A stretch of 60,229 nt of DNA, taken from assembly GCA_016193385.1 (NCBI GenBank), contig JACPSF010000026.1, positions 1,771 through 61,999 of the forward strand, written 5' to 3'. Below the pieces are notes generated by a model. That model worked only from the letters and a program-made list of their open reading frames with translations. It searched no databases and had not been told where the DNA came from. Of the stretch, positions 45,313 through 54,845 are shown one piece after another (positions within the stretch are counted from its first letter, which is position 1; every line of letters begins with the position of its first letter). The position numbers and the translations under genes were made by a program. The DNA is from Deltaproteobacteria bacterium. Lineage in GTDB: Bacteria > Desulfobacterota_B > Binatia > UBA9968.

Positions 45313-46069
45313 ATTCCTGCAAGAAACCAAGGCGCAACTCGTCCGCTGGCTCATCCACCTGTGGCGCGAGCCTTTCAGCATGGCCTTTAACCTGATCAAT
45401 CCGATCATCCTCCTCATCTTTATGGGGGGAGCTTTCCAAGGCATGGCCAAGGATTTCAGCGGTGGGGACTACCGTTCCTATCTGCTGCCGGGGATTCTGG
45501 CCTTGACGGCCTTTGGGAACAGCCTGGCGGGAGGTATCCCCCTGCTTTTCGACAAGGAGAACGGCTTTCTTTTGCGCCTGATGAGTGCCCCAATTTCTCG
45601 CGCCTCCATCATCGTCGGCCGCTTTCTCGCAGTCAACATCAACACCATGCTCCAGTGCCTGATGATCCTGGCGCTCGGGCTTTTCTTCGGTATTCAGATC
45701 GCTGCGGGAGTCGGCGGTGCGTTGGCGCTTCTCCTGATCAGCCTGCTTCTCGGCTTTGGCATCACGGTGATCTCCTTAATCCTCGCCTTTGTTCTGAAGA
45801 ACCACGGCGACTTTTTCGCCATCCTGGGGATCACGGCGCTTCCGCTCAGTTTTCTTTCCAGCGCCTTTGTCCCCTTGGATTCCCTCTCAGGATGGATGAG
45901 GCTTTTGGCGCAAGTCAACCCCATAACCTACGCGGTTGACGCGATGCGCTCCCTGATCCTGTCCGGCTGGGACAGGTCGATGCTGGCGCGAATGGCGATC
46001 GTGCTCACGCTTTTCGACGCCGCAGCGTTCTGGCTCGGTAATAAAATCCTACGCCGGCACATGGCCTAG
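45305..46069 (+). CDS. ABC-2 type permease
   Basis: 254 residues with six membrane helices, ABC2_membrane family. GTG at 45305, nested in the end of the ATPase gene (GTGGGTGA), is preferred to an earlier TTG at 45284. Motifs: LIHLWREPFSMAFNLINPII, FDKENGFLLRLMSAPISR (conserved cytoplasmic coupling loop) and FVPLDSLSGWMRLLAQVNPITYAVDAMR, the family signature. Half-size, so it should homodimerise with two copies of the ATPase. Exports a lipid, antibiotic or polymer; not resolvable. Confidence 0.92.
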   Translation: MGEFLQETKAQLVRWLIHLWREPFSMAFNLINPIILLIFMGGAFQGMAKDFSGGDYRSYLLPGILALTAFGNSLAGGIPLLFDKENGFLLRLMSAPISRASIIVGRFLAVNINTMLQCLMILALGLFFGIQIAAGVGGALALLLISLLLGFGITVISLILAFVLKNHGDFFAILGITALPLSFLSSAFVPLDSLSGWMRLLAQVNPITYAVDAMRSLILSGWDRSMLARMAIVLTLFDAAAFWLGNKILRRHMA

Positions 46070-46079
46070 CTCGACTCTG

Positions 46080-46250
46080 ATGACAGATGAGAAACCAAAA
46101 ACGCCCGACGAAATTCGCGCAGAGCGGCGCAAGGAGCGCTGGAAAGCTTTTTTGACCCCTTGGATCTACATGGGCTCAATCGTCGGCTCAATCGCCTTGC
46201 TTATGGCCCTGATCAAAACTTGCAGCCAGCGCTTCCCCCCTTCCCCCTAG
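46080..46250 (+). CDS. Small single-pass membrane protein (56 residues)
   Basis: Begins ATG at 46080, 10 bp after the permease stop, and stops TAG at 46248-46250. The first 25 residues are very charged (MTDEKPKTPDEIRAERRKER), followed by WKAFLTPWIYMGSI and VGSIALLMALIKTC, one clear membrane helix (about 28-46), and a short tail SQRFPPSP. Topology would be N-in. Its place as the third gene of the ABC-2 unit suggests an accessory subunit or regulator. No strong ribosome-binding site, consistent with translational coupling. I do not recognise a family. Confidence 0.6.
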   Translation: MTDEKPKTPDEIRAERRKERWKAFLTPWIYMGSIVGSIALLMALIKTCSQRFPPSP

Positions 46251-46402
46251 CCCTTGAGGTTGCCCCCGCGCAGGATCAACGAGATCGTCCATGGGAAGCG
46301 GGCCATCACAGCAGACACCGCCCTTCGCCACGCGCGGTCCGAAGTCTTTCTCTGAAAAAGCACAATGCCCCCTTTTCTCCCCGCGAACTGGTTCTTGACA
46401 CC

Positions 46403-49400
46403 TCAGGAGAGTAAAAGCTCCAAGTCCTCTCGGGTTAGATTGTGGATCAGGCTATTGTCGGCGGTGATGATGGCCTCGGCCAGGTCTCGCTTGGTTCGCT
46501 GCAGGTCGAGTACCTTCTCCTCGACCGTGTCGCGGGCGATCAGGCGGTAGGCAAAGACGTGGCACGTCTGGCCGATGCGGTGCGTGCGGTCGATGGCCTG
46601 GGCCTCGACCGCGGGGTTCCACCACGGATCAAGAAGATACACGTATTCGGCGGCGTGAAGGTTGAGCCCAAGGCCTCCTGCTTTCAGGCTAATGAGAAAT
46701 AGCTTCAAGCTCGGATCGTTCTGAAATTGCTCGACCCGCGCCTCGCGGTCTCGCGTCCGGCCGTCGAGGTAGGCATACGGAACGTTGGCCCGGTCGATCC
46801 GGCGGCGCACGATGGCGAGCAGACTCGTGAATTGCGAAAAAACCAGAGCCTTGTGTCCCTCATCGAGCACCTGATCGAGCTGTGAAAGGAGCGTGTCGAT
46901 CTTGGCGCTTGGCTCCGCCAACTTGCTTTTATCAATAAGGCCGGGGTGGCAGGCCGCCTGGCGCAAGCGGAGCAGGGCTTCAAGCACTTGAAATTTCACC
47001 TGGCTCATGCCCTCGCGCTCAACATTTCTCAGCACGCGGGACCGGTAGTAGGCGCGCATCTCGTCGTAGAACTTCTTTTCTCGCGGCTCGAGATCACAGT
47101 AAATCGTCTGCTCGGTTTTTGGCGGTAGCTCCCGCGCAACCTGTCCTTTCGTCCGCCTCAGGATAAAAGGCCGCAAAGCCTGCGCCAGGAGGCTCCGTGT
47201 GGGGGCATCGGGGTTGCGCCCGAGGCGGCCAAAAACCGACGCGCTCCCGAGCATGGCCGGGTTAAGAAACTCGAAGAGGCTCCAGAGCTCGCCCAGATGG
47301 TTTTCCACCGGCGTGCCGCTCAAGGCCAGGCGGTGATCGGCGCTGAGCAGGCGCGCGGCCTTGGCCGAAAGCGTTCCGGCATTCTTGATTGCCTGGGCTT
47401 CGTCGAGAATACAGTAGTCAAAGCGCAGGTTCTTGAATTGGAGAGCGTCGCGCCTCAGCGTGCCGTAAGTCGTGATCACCACGTCGTACTCGTCAAAGTG
47501 GTCGGCGGGTTTGAAGCGCGCTATTCCCGTATGGTCAAGAATTCGCAGTTTGGGGGCAAAACGGGCGGCCTCTCTCTTCCAATGAAACACGAGCGATCGC
47601 GGCACGACCACGAGCGATGGGCGAGGTGATTTTATCCCATCGCTCGGTGAGCTGCTGGCGCGCAGTTCCCGACGCGATTCCAACAGCGCGAGAACCTGAA
47701 CGGTCTTGCCCAGCCCCATGTCGTCCGCCAGGCAGCCACCGAATCCGAACCGCTGGAGAAAGCAAAGCCAGCCGAGTCCCTCGCGCTGGTAGCCGCGCAA
47801 CTGGCCGGAAAAATCCGCTGGTGGATCAACGGGCGTGACGCCGGCAAAGCTATGGAGCTGCTCGCGGACGCGCTCGAAGATCGCGTCGGCCGTCACCTCC
47901 GGCTCCGAGGCGATCAGGGCGTCCAGGAGGCCAATTTGTTGCCTCGTGAATCGCAGGTGATTTCCCTGAACGCTTCCGAGGCCGGCGAGGAGGCCATATT
48001 TTTTCAACCATTCTTCGGGAAGTATCCCCAGCGTGCCGTCGTCAAGCCGGACGGTATGCTCGCCCTGCCTGAGCGCCCGAAGCAGTTCCGGAAGCGAGGC
48101 CGTGATTTCGCCGAACTGCACGGCACCGCGGAGCTCGAACCAATCGATGCCCGAGCTGATTTCCATGCGCAGCTCGCCAGGCGTGCGGTAGAGCTTCCCT
48201 TGAGCTTCCACATGCCAGCCTTCGTTGGTAAGAGCGCGGACCACTTTGGGGAGATGGTCCGGTAACAACTCGAGCTCAGGATCGCCGGTCGAATAGGCTC
48301 TTCGGAAACCAAGCTGCTTGAGCCGCTTTTCGGCGACGATCTCAGTCTCGATGTCTCTGAGGATCAGGCGGCGCCGGTCCTTTTGATAGATGCCTTGACC
48401 GGGGCGCTTGTGAGGGATCACCTCTCCCTCATATTCAAAGGACAACTCACCCACCAGGCGCGCCCGGCCCCATGGATTACACTCCCCTGGCTTTATGATT
48501 AAACAGGGCTTCGGGCGATGGGACGCGATCTCAAACTTAAGCTCCTCTGGAAGCTCCAGTTGAGGCCTTCGAGAGAGTCGCAACAACTCAGTGAGGAAAT
48601 CGTCTGCTTCTTTCTTGGGAACCGACAAAGATCCGCGCCCACGCAGAAGAGATATCCAACCGAAGGCGCCAAAGTCCTGAAGGCGGGCGACCCAGCCGCC
48701 GTAAAATACCAGGCCGCCTGCGAGGAGCAATGCGGGTTTCGCCAGCTCCATCTCCCCCTCTGCCCGCCGTAATGAGCCACTGACCAGGTACCGCTCCCCG
48801 ACGTCTTCAGGCATGATCTTGAGCCAAAGCTCCCAGGGACTCCCGTCGTCCCATCGGATTGGCGCGAGTTCAGCGCCCATCAAAGACGCGCGGAGGAAGC
48901 AACGCCCCGTCGCGCACATGAGCGGAAGCACAACATCCCACGCTGGTTGGGCAAGCGCGTAACTAAAAGGCGCCGAATCGTAATAGTACGACGAGTAACC
49001 ATAGCTCATCTCTTGTCCTGCTCCGAGTAGAAGGGTCAGGATGCGTCTGTCGCTCGGACCTGAAAGGTTGGCGATTTCATGTAAGCGCATTCTGCGAGAT
49101 TTGAGCTTGCCCCAACTGCCGTCCATCTTTCTATCACGCTGGGCTACCTCGACTGTAAGCCGCTCGCTGGCGAGTGTGTCCTGGACATCTATCAGATAGA
49201 CCAACTCTCGCTCCGGAGACCATCTCGATGGGCTCTCCTCTGCTTCCATGGCCCCGAGGAGGCCCTGAAGTTGCTGCTTCCAGCTTGGTGCCGGCGGTTT
49301 TTTCGTTCCCGGCGGCCGCTCGGGTTTCCCGGCGGGGAAAGACCTCGGGGTCGCTTCTTCAATCTGGAGTGGAGGAATATCTCCCGAACCTTCCAGATAG

Positions 49401-49669
49401 CCTTCTTGTTCCGCTGCAAGAAATGTCGCCCAGATGTGCTTGCAACTTACGAACTCCCTCTCATAATAGGGACAACTGCACGAGAAGTCGAATGAGTTTT
49501 TTGCGCGGGAGATCCGTACATAGTACTGGTGGGTCCCTTGAACAGTCGCCTCCACGCGCCATGCGTCACCTTCAAGGAGGTTAACAGCCCCGCGCAAGAA
49601 ATATAAGCGGCCTCGGTTCTGAGAGATCCTATCTACTAGGGCGGAAATATTTGCCGTCAGGAAAGCCAT
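46403..49669 (-). CDS. SWIM-SNF2 helicase
   Basis: 1088 residues from the ATG at 49669 (the frame continues to a TTG at 49738). N-terminal SWIM zinc finger (CSCPYYEREFVSCKH, CxCx7CxH) at about 60-80; a long middle region with a bacterial SNF2-associated domain (about 130-600); then the SNF2 ATPase: ADDMGLGKTVQVLALL (Walker A), VVITTYGTLRRD, DEAQAIKN (DEAQ box), LALSGTPVENHLGELWSLFEFL, and the C-terminal helicase lobe with VFSQFT, YLDGRTRDREA, LISLKAGGLGLNLHAAEYVYLLDPWWNP and DRTHRIGQ. A nucleic-acid translocase; cellular role unknown. Divergent from glmU. Confidence 0.94.
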   Translation of the reverse strand: MAFLTANISALVDRISQNRGRLYFLRGAVNLLEGDAWRVEATVQGTHQYYVRISRAKNSFDFSCSCPYYEREFVSCKHIWATFLAAEQEGYLEGSGDIPPLQIEEATPRSFPAGKPERPPGTKKPPAPSWKQQLQGLLGAMEAEESPSRWSPERELVYLIDVQDTLASERLTVEVAQRDRKMDGSWGKLKSRRMRLHEIANLSGPSDRRILTLLLGAGQEMSYGYSSYYYDSAPFSYALAQPAWDVVLPLMCATGRCFLRASLMGAELAPIRWDDGSPWELWLKIMPEDVGERYLVSGSLRRAEGEMELAKPALLLAGGLVFYGGWVARLQDFGAFGWISLLRGRGSLSVPKKEADDFLTELLRLSRRPQLELPEELKFEIASHRPKPCLIIKPGECNPWGRARLVGELSFEYEGEVIPHKRPGQGIYQKDRRRLILRDIETEIVAEKRLKQLGFRRAYSTGDPELELLPDHLPKVVRALTNEGWHVEAQGKLYRTPGELRMEISSGIDWFELRGAVQFGEITASLPELLRALRQGEHTVRLDDGTLGILPEEWLKKYGLLAGLGSVQGNHLRFTRQQIGLLDALIASEPEVTADAIFERVREQLHSFAGVTPVDPPADFSGQLRGYQREGLGWLCFLQRFGFGGCLADDMGLGKTVQVLALLESRRELRASSSPSDGIKSPRPSLVVVPRSLVFHWKREAARFAPKLRILDHTGIARFKPADHFDEYDVVITTYGTLRRDALQFKNLRFDYCILDEAQAIKNAGTLSAKAARLLSADHRLALSGTPVENHLGELWSLFEFLNPAMLGSASVFGRLGRNPDAPTRSLLAQALRPFILRRTKGQVARELPPKTEQTIYCDLEPREKKFYDEMRAYYRSRVLRNVEREGMSQVKFQVLEALLRLRQAACHPGLIDKSKLAEPSAKIDTLLSQLDQVLDEGHKALVFSQFTSLLAIVRRRIDRANVPYAYLDGRTRDREARVEQFQNDPSLKLFLISLKAGGLGLNLHAAEYVYLLDPWWNPAVEAQAIDRTHRIGQTCHVFAYRLIARDTVEEKVLDLQRTKRDLAEAIITADNSLIHNLTREDLELLLS

Positions 49670-49758
49670 CACAGGAAGAAACTGATTATCGTACTGCGGT
49701 GAAAAAGTCCATAATTGGTAATGATATTGGAACGACAATGATATAGCAACGCTCCCCT

Positions 49759-49786
49759 TTGATTGACATAGCTCTTAGGCTATAAT
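49759..49786 (+). promoter_or_regulatory. Promoter of glmU-glmS
   Basis: TTGATT (49759-49764), 16-nt spacer, perfect TATAAT (49781-49786); about 31 nt to the ATG. A perfect TTGACA at 49763-49768 is only 12 nt from the -10 and cannot be its partner. Confidence 0.6.
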
Positions 49787-49817
49787 TTGCACCGGTAGTT
49801 GTTTTGAGAGCACAAAA

Positions 49818-51212
49818 ATGAGGGATCTGGGAGTCATTATCTTGGCGGCAGGCGAGGGCAAGCGGATGAAGTCCGGCCTGCCGAAAGTGCTCCACTGCCT
49901 GGGGGGAAAACCGCTTCTGCTGCATGCTGTTAAGACCGCGCAGAGCTTGAACCCGAAGAGGATAGCAGTCGTTGTGGGACACGGCGCTGCAGAGGTCAAG
50001 CAAGCATGCGCGGATAATGGAATCAGTTGGGTTTTCCAGCAGCGCCAGCTCGGGACCGGTCATGCGGTCAGTTGCACTAGGGAAATCTTTCAAGATTTTT
50101 CCGGAGACCTCTTGATCCTGAGCGGCGATGTCCCTCTCATCTCCCGAGACAGCCTGCTCGCTCTCCTGCGCCATCACCGCGAGCACAACGCGACGCTTAC
50201 GTTTTTGACGGCTTTTCTGGCACGGCCCTCGGGTTACGGAAGGATACTGCGCAACGAGAAGGAAGAATTGATTGGCATTGTCGAGGAACGGGATGCCGCT
50301 GAGCCGGAAAAGAAAATCAAAGAAGTCAACGCGGGAATCTACGTGGTCTCGACGCGCTTTCTCTATGCCGCGCTGGAAGAACTGAACAGCGATAACCAAC
50401 AGGGCGAATATTACCTGCCGGATATCGGGCGAATTGCCCAAAGGAGTGGAAAGATTGTCCGAACGGTCCGAGCTGAGGACGAAAGGGAAATCCTGGGCAT
50501 CAATACGAGAGAGGAGCTCGCGTTTATGGAGAAGACGTTGCAGGAGAGAATCAACCGCAAATGGATGGAAGCCGGCGTGACCCTCAAAGACCCCCAGACG
50601 ACCTACATCGAAGAAGAGGTTACGATCGGCAAGGATACCGTGATCGGGCCGAGCACGCACCTCATGGGCCGCACGACCATCGGAGAGGGATGCCGGATCG
50701 ATGGCAACGCCTACGTAACCAATGCGCGGCTCGGCAATCGGGTACACCTAAAATTTTCCGTCGTCGTCACGGACTGCCGGATCGAAGAGGAGACGGTGAT
50801 AGGGCCGTTCGCTCATCTTCGCCCTGGGACTTCACTCGGGCGCGGGGTTCACATCGGTAGCTTCGTCGAAACCAAGCAGGCGGCCATTGGGGAAGGGTCC
50901 AAGGCCAACCACCTGGCCTACCTGGGCGATGTCACCCTCGGACGCGACACTAACATCGGCGCCGGCACGATCATCTGCAACTACGACGGATTCCGAAAAT
51001 ATCGAACCATTATCGGAGACAGGGTCCAGGTGGGCAGCGATACCACGCTGGTGGCCCCGGTCACCCTCGGCGATGATGCCTACGTTGCGACGGCCACGAC
51101 CGTGCGTCACGACGTCCCGCCCGGTGCCCTCGTCTACAACGAAAGACACGAGCGCGTCAGAGAAGGCTGGACCGCCGAGAAACGCAAACGTATGGAGCAG
51201 CCCAAGAACTAA
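49818..51212 (+). CDS. glmU: Bifunctional GlcN-1-P acetyltransferase / UDP-GlcNAc pyrophosphorylase
   Basis: 464 residues, normal length. N-terminal uridyltransferase (1-230) with [20 protein letters not shown], and GYGRI, then VNAGIYV; C-terminal left-handed beta-helix (about 250-450) of hexapeptide repeats ([55 protein letters not shown]) with the acetyl-CoA and catalytic His region. Makes UDP-GlcNAc for peptidoglycan and LPS. Its stop overlaps the glmS start by one base (TAATG), so the two form a unit. Confidence 0.97.
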   Translation: MRDLGVIILAAGEGKRMKSGLPKVLHCLGGKPLLLHAVKTAQSLNPKRIAVVVGHGAAEVKQACADNGISWVFQQRQLGTGHAVSCTREIFQDFSGDLLILSGDVPLISRDSLLALLRHHREHNATLTFLTAFLARPSGYGRILRNEKEELIGIVEERDAAEPEKKIKEVNAGIYVVSTRFLYAALEELNSDNQQGEYYLPDIGRIAQRSGKIVRTVRAEDEREILGINTREELAFMEKTLQERINRKWMEAGVTLKDPQTTYIEEEVTIGKDTVIGPSTHLMGRTTIGEGCRIDGNAYVTNARLGNRVHLKFSVVVTDCRIEEETVIGPFAHLRPGTSLGRGVHIGSFVETKQAAIGEGSKANHLAYLGDVTLGRDTNIGAGTIICNYDGFRKYRTIIGDRVQVGSDTTLVAPVTLGDDAYVATATTVRHDVPPGALVYNERHERVREGWTAEKRKRMEQPKN

Positions 51213-53016
51213 TGTGCGGCATCGTCGGATACATCGGCCAGCGTGAGGCCGCTCCCCTGCTCCTGGAAAGCCTCAAGAAGCTCGAGTACCGGGGCTACGA
51301 TTCGGCGGGGATCGCCGTGCTCGATAACGGTCACGTCACGATCCGTCGCTGTGAGGGAAAGCTTGAAAATCTTGCAGAGGCGCTGGCCCGAAACCCGCTA
51401 CGCGGGAATGTCGGAATCGGCCATACCCGTTGGGCGACCCACGGCCGGCCGTCCGAAACCAACGCCCACCCCCACCGCGCCGGGAATGTCGTGGTCGTCC
51501 ACAACGGGATCATCGAGAACTATCTCAAACTCAAAGAGGATCTGCTGCAGGACGGCGCGAAATCGTCGCCCATCTGGTCGACGCGAAGATTCGCAAAGGC
51601 GCGGATTTCCTAACTGCCGTACGGAGGAGCCTCAAAGAGATCCAGGGCTCCTATGCGCTTGTCTTTCTCAACGAAAGCGATCCCGAGAGGTTGATCGTCG
51701 CCAAGAATTCTACTCCTATTGTCGTGGGCTCGGCCGAGGACGAGACCTTTATCGCGTCGGATATCCCCGCGCTGCTCGACTATACCCGCAAGGTAACCTT
51801 CCTGGAGGACGGAGAGATCGGCGAGATCACGGCCGAAGGGCTCCGCATTTTGGATGGAAAGGGAAGGTCCATCAGAAGGGCCTTTAAAGAGATCACCTGG
51901 GATGCCGTGGCGGCCCGCAAAGGGGGATACCGCCACTTCATGTTGAAAGAGATCCATGAGCAGCCTCGCGCCCTGACCGACACCTTCCGCGGCCGCATCT
52001 CGCTCAGAGAAGGTGCGGTTTCGCTTGAAGGCGTCCCGCTCAAGGCAAGCGACGCGAAAGAGATCGAGCGAATTCACCTGGTCGCTTGCGGGACCGCATG
52101 GCACGCCGCGCTGGTGGGAAAATTCATGCTCGAAGAAATCGCCGGAATCCCTGCGGAAGCCGACTACGGTTCCGAGTTTCGTTACCGCTCCCCGATCCTC
52201 AATTCCCGCTCTTTGATTCTCCTCATCAGCCAGTCGGGAGAGACCGCTGACACCTTGGCCGCGGTCGAGATGGGCCGGCAAAAAAAGGCCAAGGTGGTCT
52301 CTATCTGCAATGTGGTAGATTCTTCCTTGGCCCGCAAATCCGACGGGGTCTTCTATACCCGCGCTGGACCGGAAATCAGCGTGGCGAGCACCAAGGCATT
52401 CACCACGCAGGTCGCGGCTCTGTATCTTTTCGCCATTGGCTTGGCGCGGCCCAGCGGCCGCTTGAAGCGGACTGAGGCCGGAAGGCTGCTAAAAGACCTC
52501 ATGCACCTTCCCCACTGGATCGAAGACGCGCTGAAGCTTCAAGGCGAACTGGAAGCTTTAGCCCGGGAGCTGAGCTCCGCCTCCGATTTTCTTTACTTGG
52601 GCAGAGGCATCAACTACCCCATCGCCCTCGAGGGCGCCCTAAAGCTGAAAGAGATCTCCTACATCCACGCCGAAGGATACCCTGCGGGCGAGATGAAGCA
52701 TGGACCGATCGCCTTGATCGACGAAAAGATGCCTGTGGTCGTGCTGTTGCCCAGAGACCGCTATTATCAAAAGACGCTGGGAAATCTTAAGGAAGTTGAG
52801 TCCAGAGGAGGCAAAGTGATTGTGGTTACCGACCAGGCCGATGCGACCCTTGAGGCTTCGGCCTACCGGGTCCTCACCGTCCCCAAAGCCTCCTACTTCC
52901 TCACCCCCATCGTGCTTACGGTCCCGCTCCAACTCCTCGCCTACGAGATCGCCGTCCACCGCGGTACCGACGTGGACCAACCGCGCAACCTTGCCAAGAG
53001 CGTTACCGTAGAGTAG
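51212..53016 (+). pseudogene. glmS: GlmS broken by a ~25-bp deletion and frameshift
   Basis: Two adjacent frames together encode GlmS (glutamine:fructose-6-phosphate aminotransferase). Frame 1 (51212-51613): nucleophile Cys2 in [39 protein letters not shown], up to LLQDG. Frame 2 (stop 53016) resumes at EIVAHLV and runs to the C terminus: SIS domains with ACGTAWHAALVG, SQSGETADTL, VASTKAFTTQV, KEISYIHAEGYPAGEMKHGP, and the family end NLAKSVTVE. Between them the usual FRSETDT-type segment (with an Asp that contacts glutamine) is missing: after GGC (51554-51556) only GC remains before GAA, i.e. 25 bp lost out of 27. Disabled unless it is an assembly error. Confidence 0.85.
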
Positions 53017-53041
53017 CGATCAGGCCAGAGGCAGAAGCCCT

Positions 53042-54040
53042 TTAAAGACCGACTTCACGAAGCGAGAGCGCCGCATCCTCGGGCGTGACAGGATTGATGT
53101 AAAACCCCGATCCCCACTCAAACCCCGCCACCAGCGTCAGCTTGGGCATGATCTCAACGTGCCAGTGATAGTGGCCGTTATCCGGCTCCTCTAGAGGATT
53201 GGAGTGAATGATGTAGTTAAATGGCGGGTCATTGAGCGCGCGATTGAGCCGGATCAAAGTTTCCCTCAGAGACCGGGAAAGATCTAGGTATTCCTGCTTC
53301 GAGGCATGCTCGAAAAAGGGAGAATGTTTCTTCGGGAGAATCCAGGTCTCAAAGGGAAAGCGAGGAGCAAAGGGACAGATAACCAGGAAATGATCGTTTT
53401 CGCTCACGATCCTCCCCCGATCCTCTAATTCCTGCCTCACGATGTCACAGTAAATGCAGCGTTCTTTGTACTTATAATATTCCATCGCGCCTTTGAGTTC
53501 CTCAATGACATTGCTCGGAACGATCGGCAGAGCGATCAGTTGGGAGTGGGTGTGTTCGAGCGTGGCGCCCGCCTCCGCGCCCTGATTTTTGAAGATCAGG
53601 ATGTAGCGAAAGCGCTTGTCCTTTTTGAGATCCAGAATCCGATCCCGGTAGGCCCACAGAACATCCTCAAACTGCTTCTCGCTCAAAGACCCGATATTGG
53701 ATTCGTGTTTGGGGGTTTCGATGATTACCTCATGGGCGCCAAGGCCATTCATGAGGTCGTAGACGCCGTCGCCGCGCCGGTCGAGCTCCCCTTCGATCAT
53801 GAGGGCGGGAAATTTGTTCGGGACCACCCTCAACGTCCAACCCGGCATGTTGGGCTTCGATCCATCCGGCCGATAAGCCGCGATCTCGGGCGGCGTGACT
53901 TCTTCATTGCCCGTACAGAAAGGACAGGGGCCGGGTCTCGGTGAATCGCTTTTCTTCGCATTATGGTTGGGCCTTTTGCCCCTTTCGGTCGAGATAATAA
54001 CCCAGCGCCCAACCACGGGATCTTTTCTCAATTGCGGCAT
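53042..54040 (-). CDS. galT: Galactose-1-phosphate uridylyltransferase
   Basis: 332 residues of the GalT/HIT superfamily. Zinc-site region CPFCTGNEE (about 38-46) with the N-terminal PELRKDP-like start [12 protein letters not shown]; substrate contacts in [14 protein letters not shown] and [11 protein letters not shown]; the nucleophilic His in [12 protein letters not shown] (HxH). Converts UDP-glucose and Gal-1-P to UDP-Gal and Glc-1-P. Bacterial GalT in this lineage may also act on other hexose-1-phosphates, e.g. as an ADP/UDP-glucose enzyme; not decidable here. It lies 34 bp downstream of rlmE on the same strand; AAGGAGAG precedes the start. Confidence 0.92.
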   Translation of the reverse strand: MPQLRKDPVVGRWVIISTERGKRPNHNAKKSDSPRPGPCPFCTGNEEVTPPEIAAYRPDGSKPNMPGWTLRVVPNKFPALMIEGELDRRGDGVYDLMNGLGAHEVIIETPKHESNIGSLSEKQFEDVLWAYRDRILDLKKDKRFRYILIFKNQGAEAGATLEHTHSQLIALPIVPSNVIEELKGAMEYYKYKERCIYCDIVRQELEDRGRIVSENDHFLVICPFAPRFPFETWILPKKHSPFFEHASKQEYLDLSRSLRETLIRLNRALNDPPFNYIIHSNPLEEPDNGHYHWHVEIMPKLTLVAGFEWGSGFYINPVTPEDAALSLREVGL

Positions 54041-54074
54041 TTACCTACACCACTCTCCTTTCGACTTCCACATT

Positions 54075-54734
54075 TTATAACTGCTGACCCTCGTTTTGTC
54101 CAGCAGAATCTTCGTGTTCGACTCCGTGGCCCGGTAAATTTCCGTCGCGAAATCCTTTGGCGCAGAGGTAAATTTCCGACGAGCCCCTGCGGGTGGCTTC
54201 CGGTCGGGTGCGTTCAACCGAGCGGAAGCGTTTGCCCAGTTCTTCCGAGTACGCCTTTAGCTCTTCGCCGACAAAGGTTTTGACCAAAAAATGGCCTCCC
54301 GGCCTGAGAAGACGGCATGCCAATCGTAAGGCTGAGCGGCAGAGTTCGAGGGAGCGACTCACATCCGCGTCGCGGATGCCGGTCAGGCGAGGGGAAAGAT
54401 CAGACAGAATACAGTCGGCCTTGGAACCTAGAGTCGCCGTGACTTCCTTTTCGCCCGCCTCGGAAGTGATATCGGCCTGGAGGAGAGTGATGTTTTTATC
54501 CTTGAAAGGTTCAATCGGTTGGAGATCGACACCGACAACTTTCCCTTCCGGTCCCGCAAGACGCGCGGCCACCTGAACCCAGCCACCCGGAGCCGCGCCA
54601 AGATCCACGACTCGATCCCCCGGTTTTAACAGACGGAACCGCCGGTTCAACTCTAACAGCTTGTAGGCCGCGCGCGAGCGATACCCTTCGATTTTCGCCT
54701 TGCGATAGAACGCATCTTTTGGCTGGTACGCCAT
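54075..54734 (-). CDS. rlmE: 23S rRNA U2552 2'-O-methyltransferase
   Basis: 219 residues of the FtsJ/RrmJ family. SAM-binding motif I in DRVVDLGAAPGGWVQVA; the catalytic K-D-K-E set is suggested by RSRAAYKLLEL (Lys), CILSDLSPRLTG (Asp), GGHFLVKTFVG (Lys) and SSEIYLCAKGF (Glu). Modifies U2552 of the 50S A-loop late in assembly. The C-terminal 25 residues (after AKGF) exceed the E. coli protein and are hydrophilic. It is upstream of galT in a likely two-gene unit. Confidence 0.94.
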   Translation of the reverse strand: MAYQPKDAFYRKAKIEGYRSRAAYKLLELNRRFRLLKPGDRVVDLGAAPGGWVQVAARLAGPEGKVVGVDLQPIEPFKDKNITLLQADITSEAGEKEVTATLGSKADCILSDLSPRLTGIRDADVSRSLELCRSALRLACRLLRPGGHFLVKTFVGEELKAYSEELGKRFRSVERTRPEATRRGSSEIYLCAKGFRDGNLPGHGVEHEDSAGQNEGQQL

Positions 54735-54785
54735 GAGACTAGTATACGGTAAGAACCAGCCGGGGAACAGACGAGGAAACTTTGA

Positions 54786-54842
54786 GTTTCGAGTCTGCGG
54801 TTCAGGCGATAATTAGAAACTGAGAACTGAAAACTAAAAAAT
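54786..54842. repeat. GAAAACT-type heptad repeat
   Basis: AGAAACT, GAGAACT, GAAAACT, AAAAAAT (54815-54842) in an exact 7-nt period, preceded by looser 7-mers. It fills the spacer between the rlmE and OmpA-like genes. Words differ from those at 3.6 kb and 32.3 kb, but the period is the same. Confidence 0.45.
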
Positions 54843-54845
54843 TAT

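Noticed and set aside
46160..46414. 84-codon forward frame
   Set aside because: Overlaps the better-supported 56-residue frame at 46080 in another phase and reads as low-complexity Pro/Arg.
49763..49786. TTGACA plus TATAAT before glmU as one promoter
   Set aside because: The spacer is only 12 nt. TTGATT at 49759 with 16 nt is the likelier -35.
49686..50747. 353-codon reverse frame opposite glmU
   Set aside because: GlmU motifs are clear on the forward strand and the reverse translation is low-information.
54095..54135. GTTCGACTCC resembling a tRNA T-loop
   Set aside because: It is inside the rlmE coding end and no cloverleaf arms can be drawn around it.
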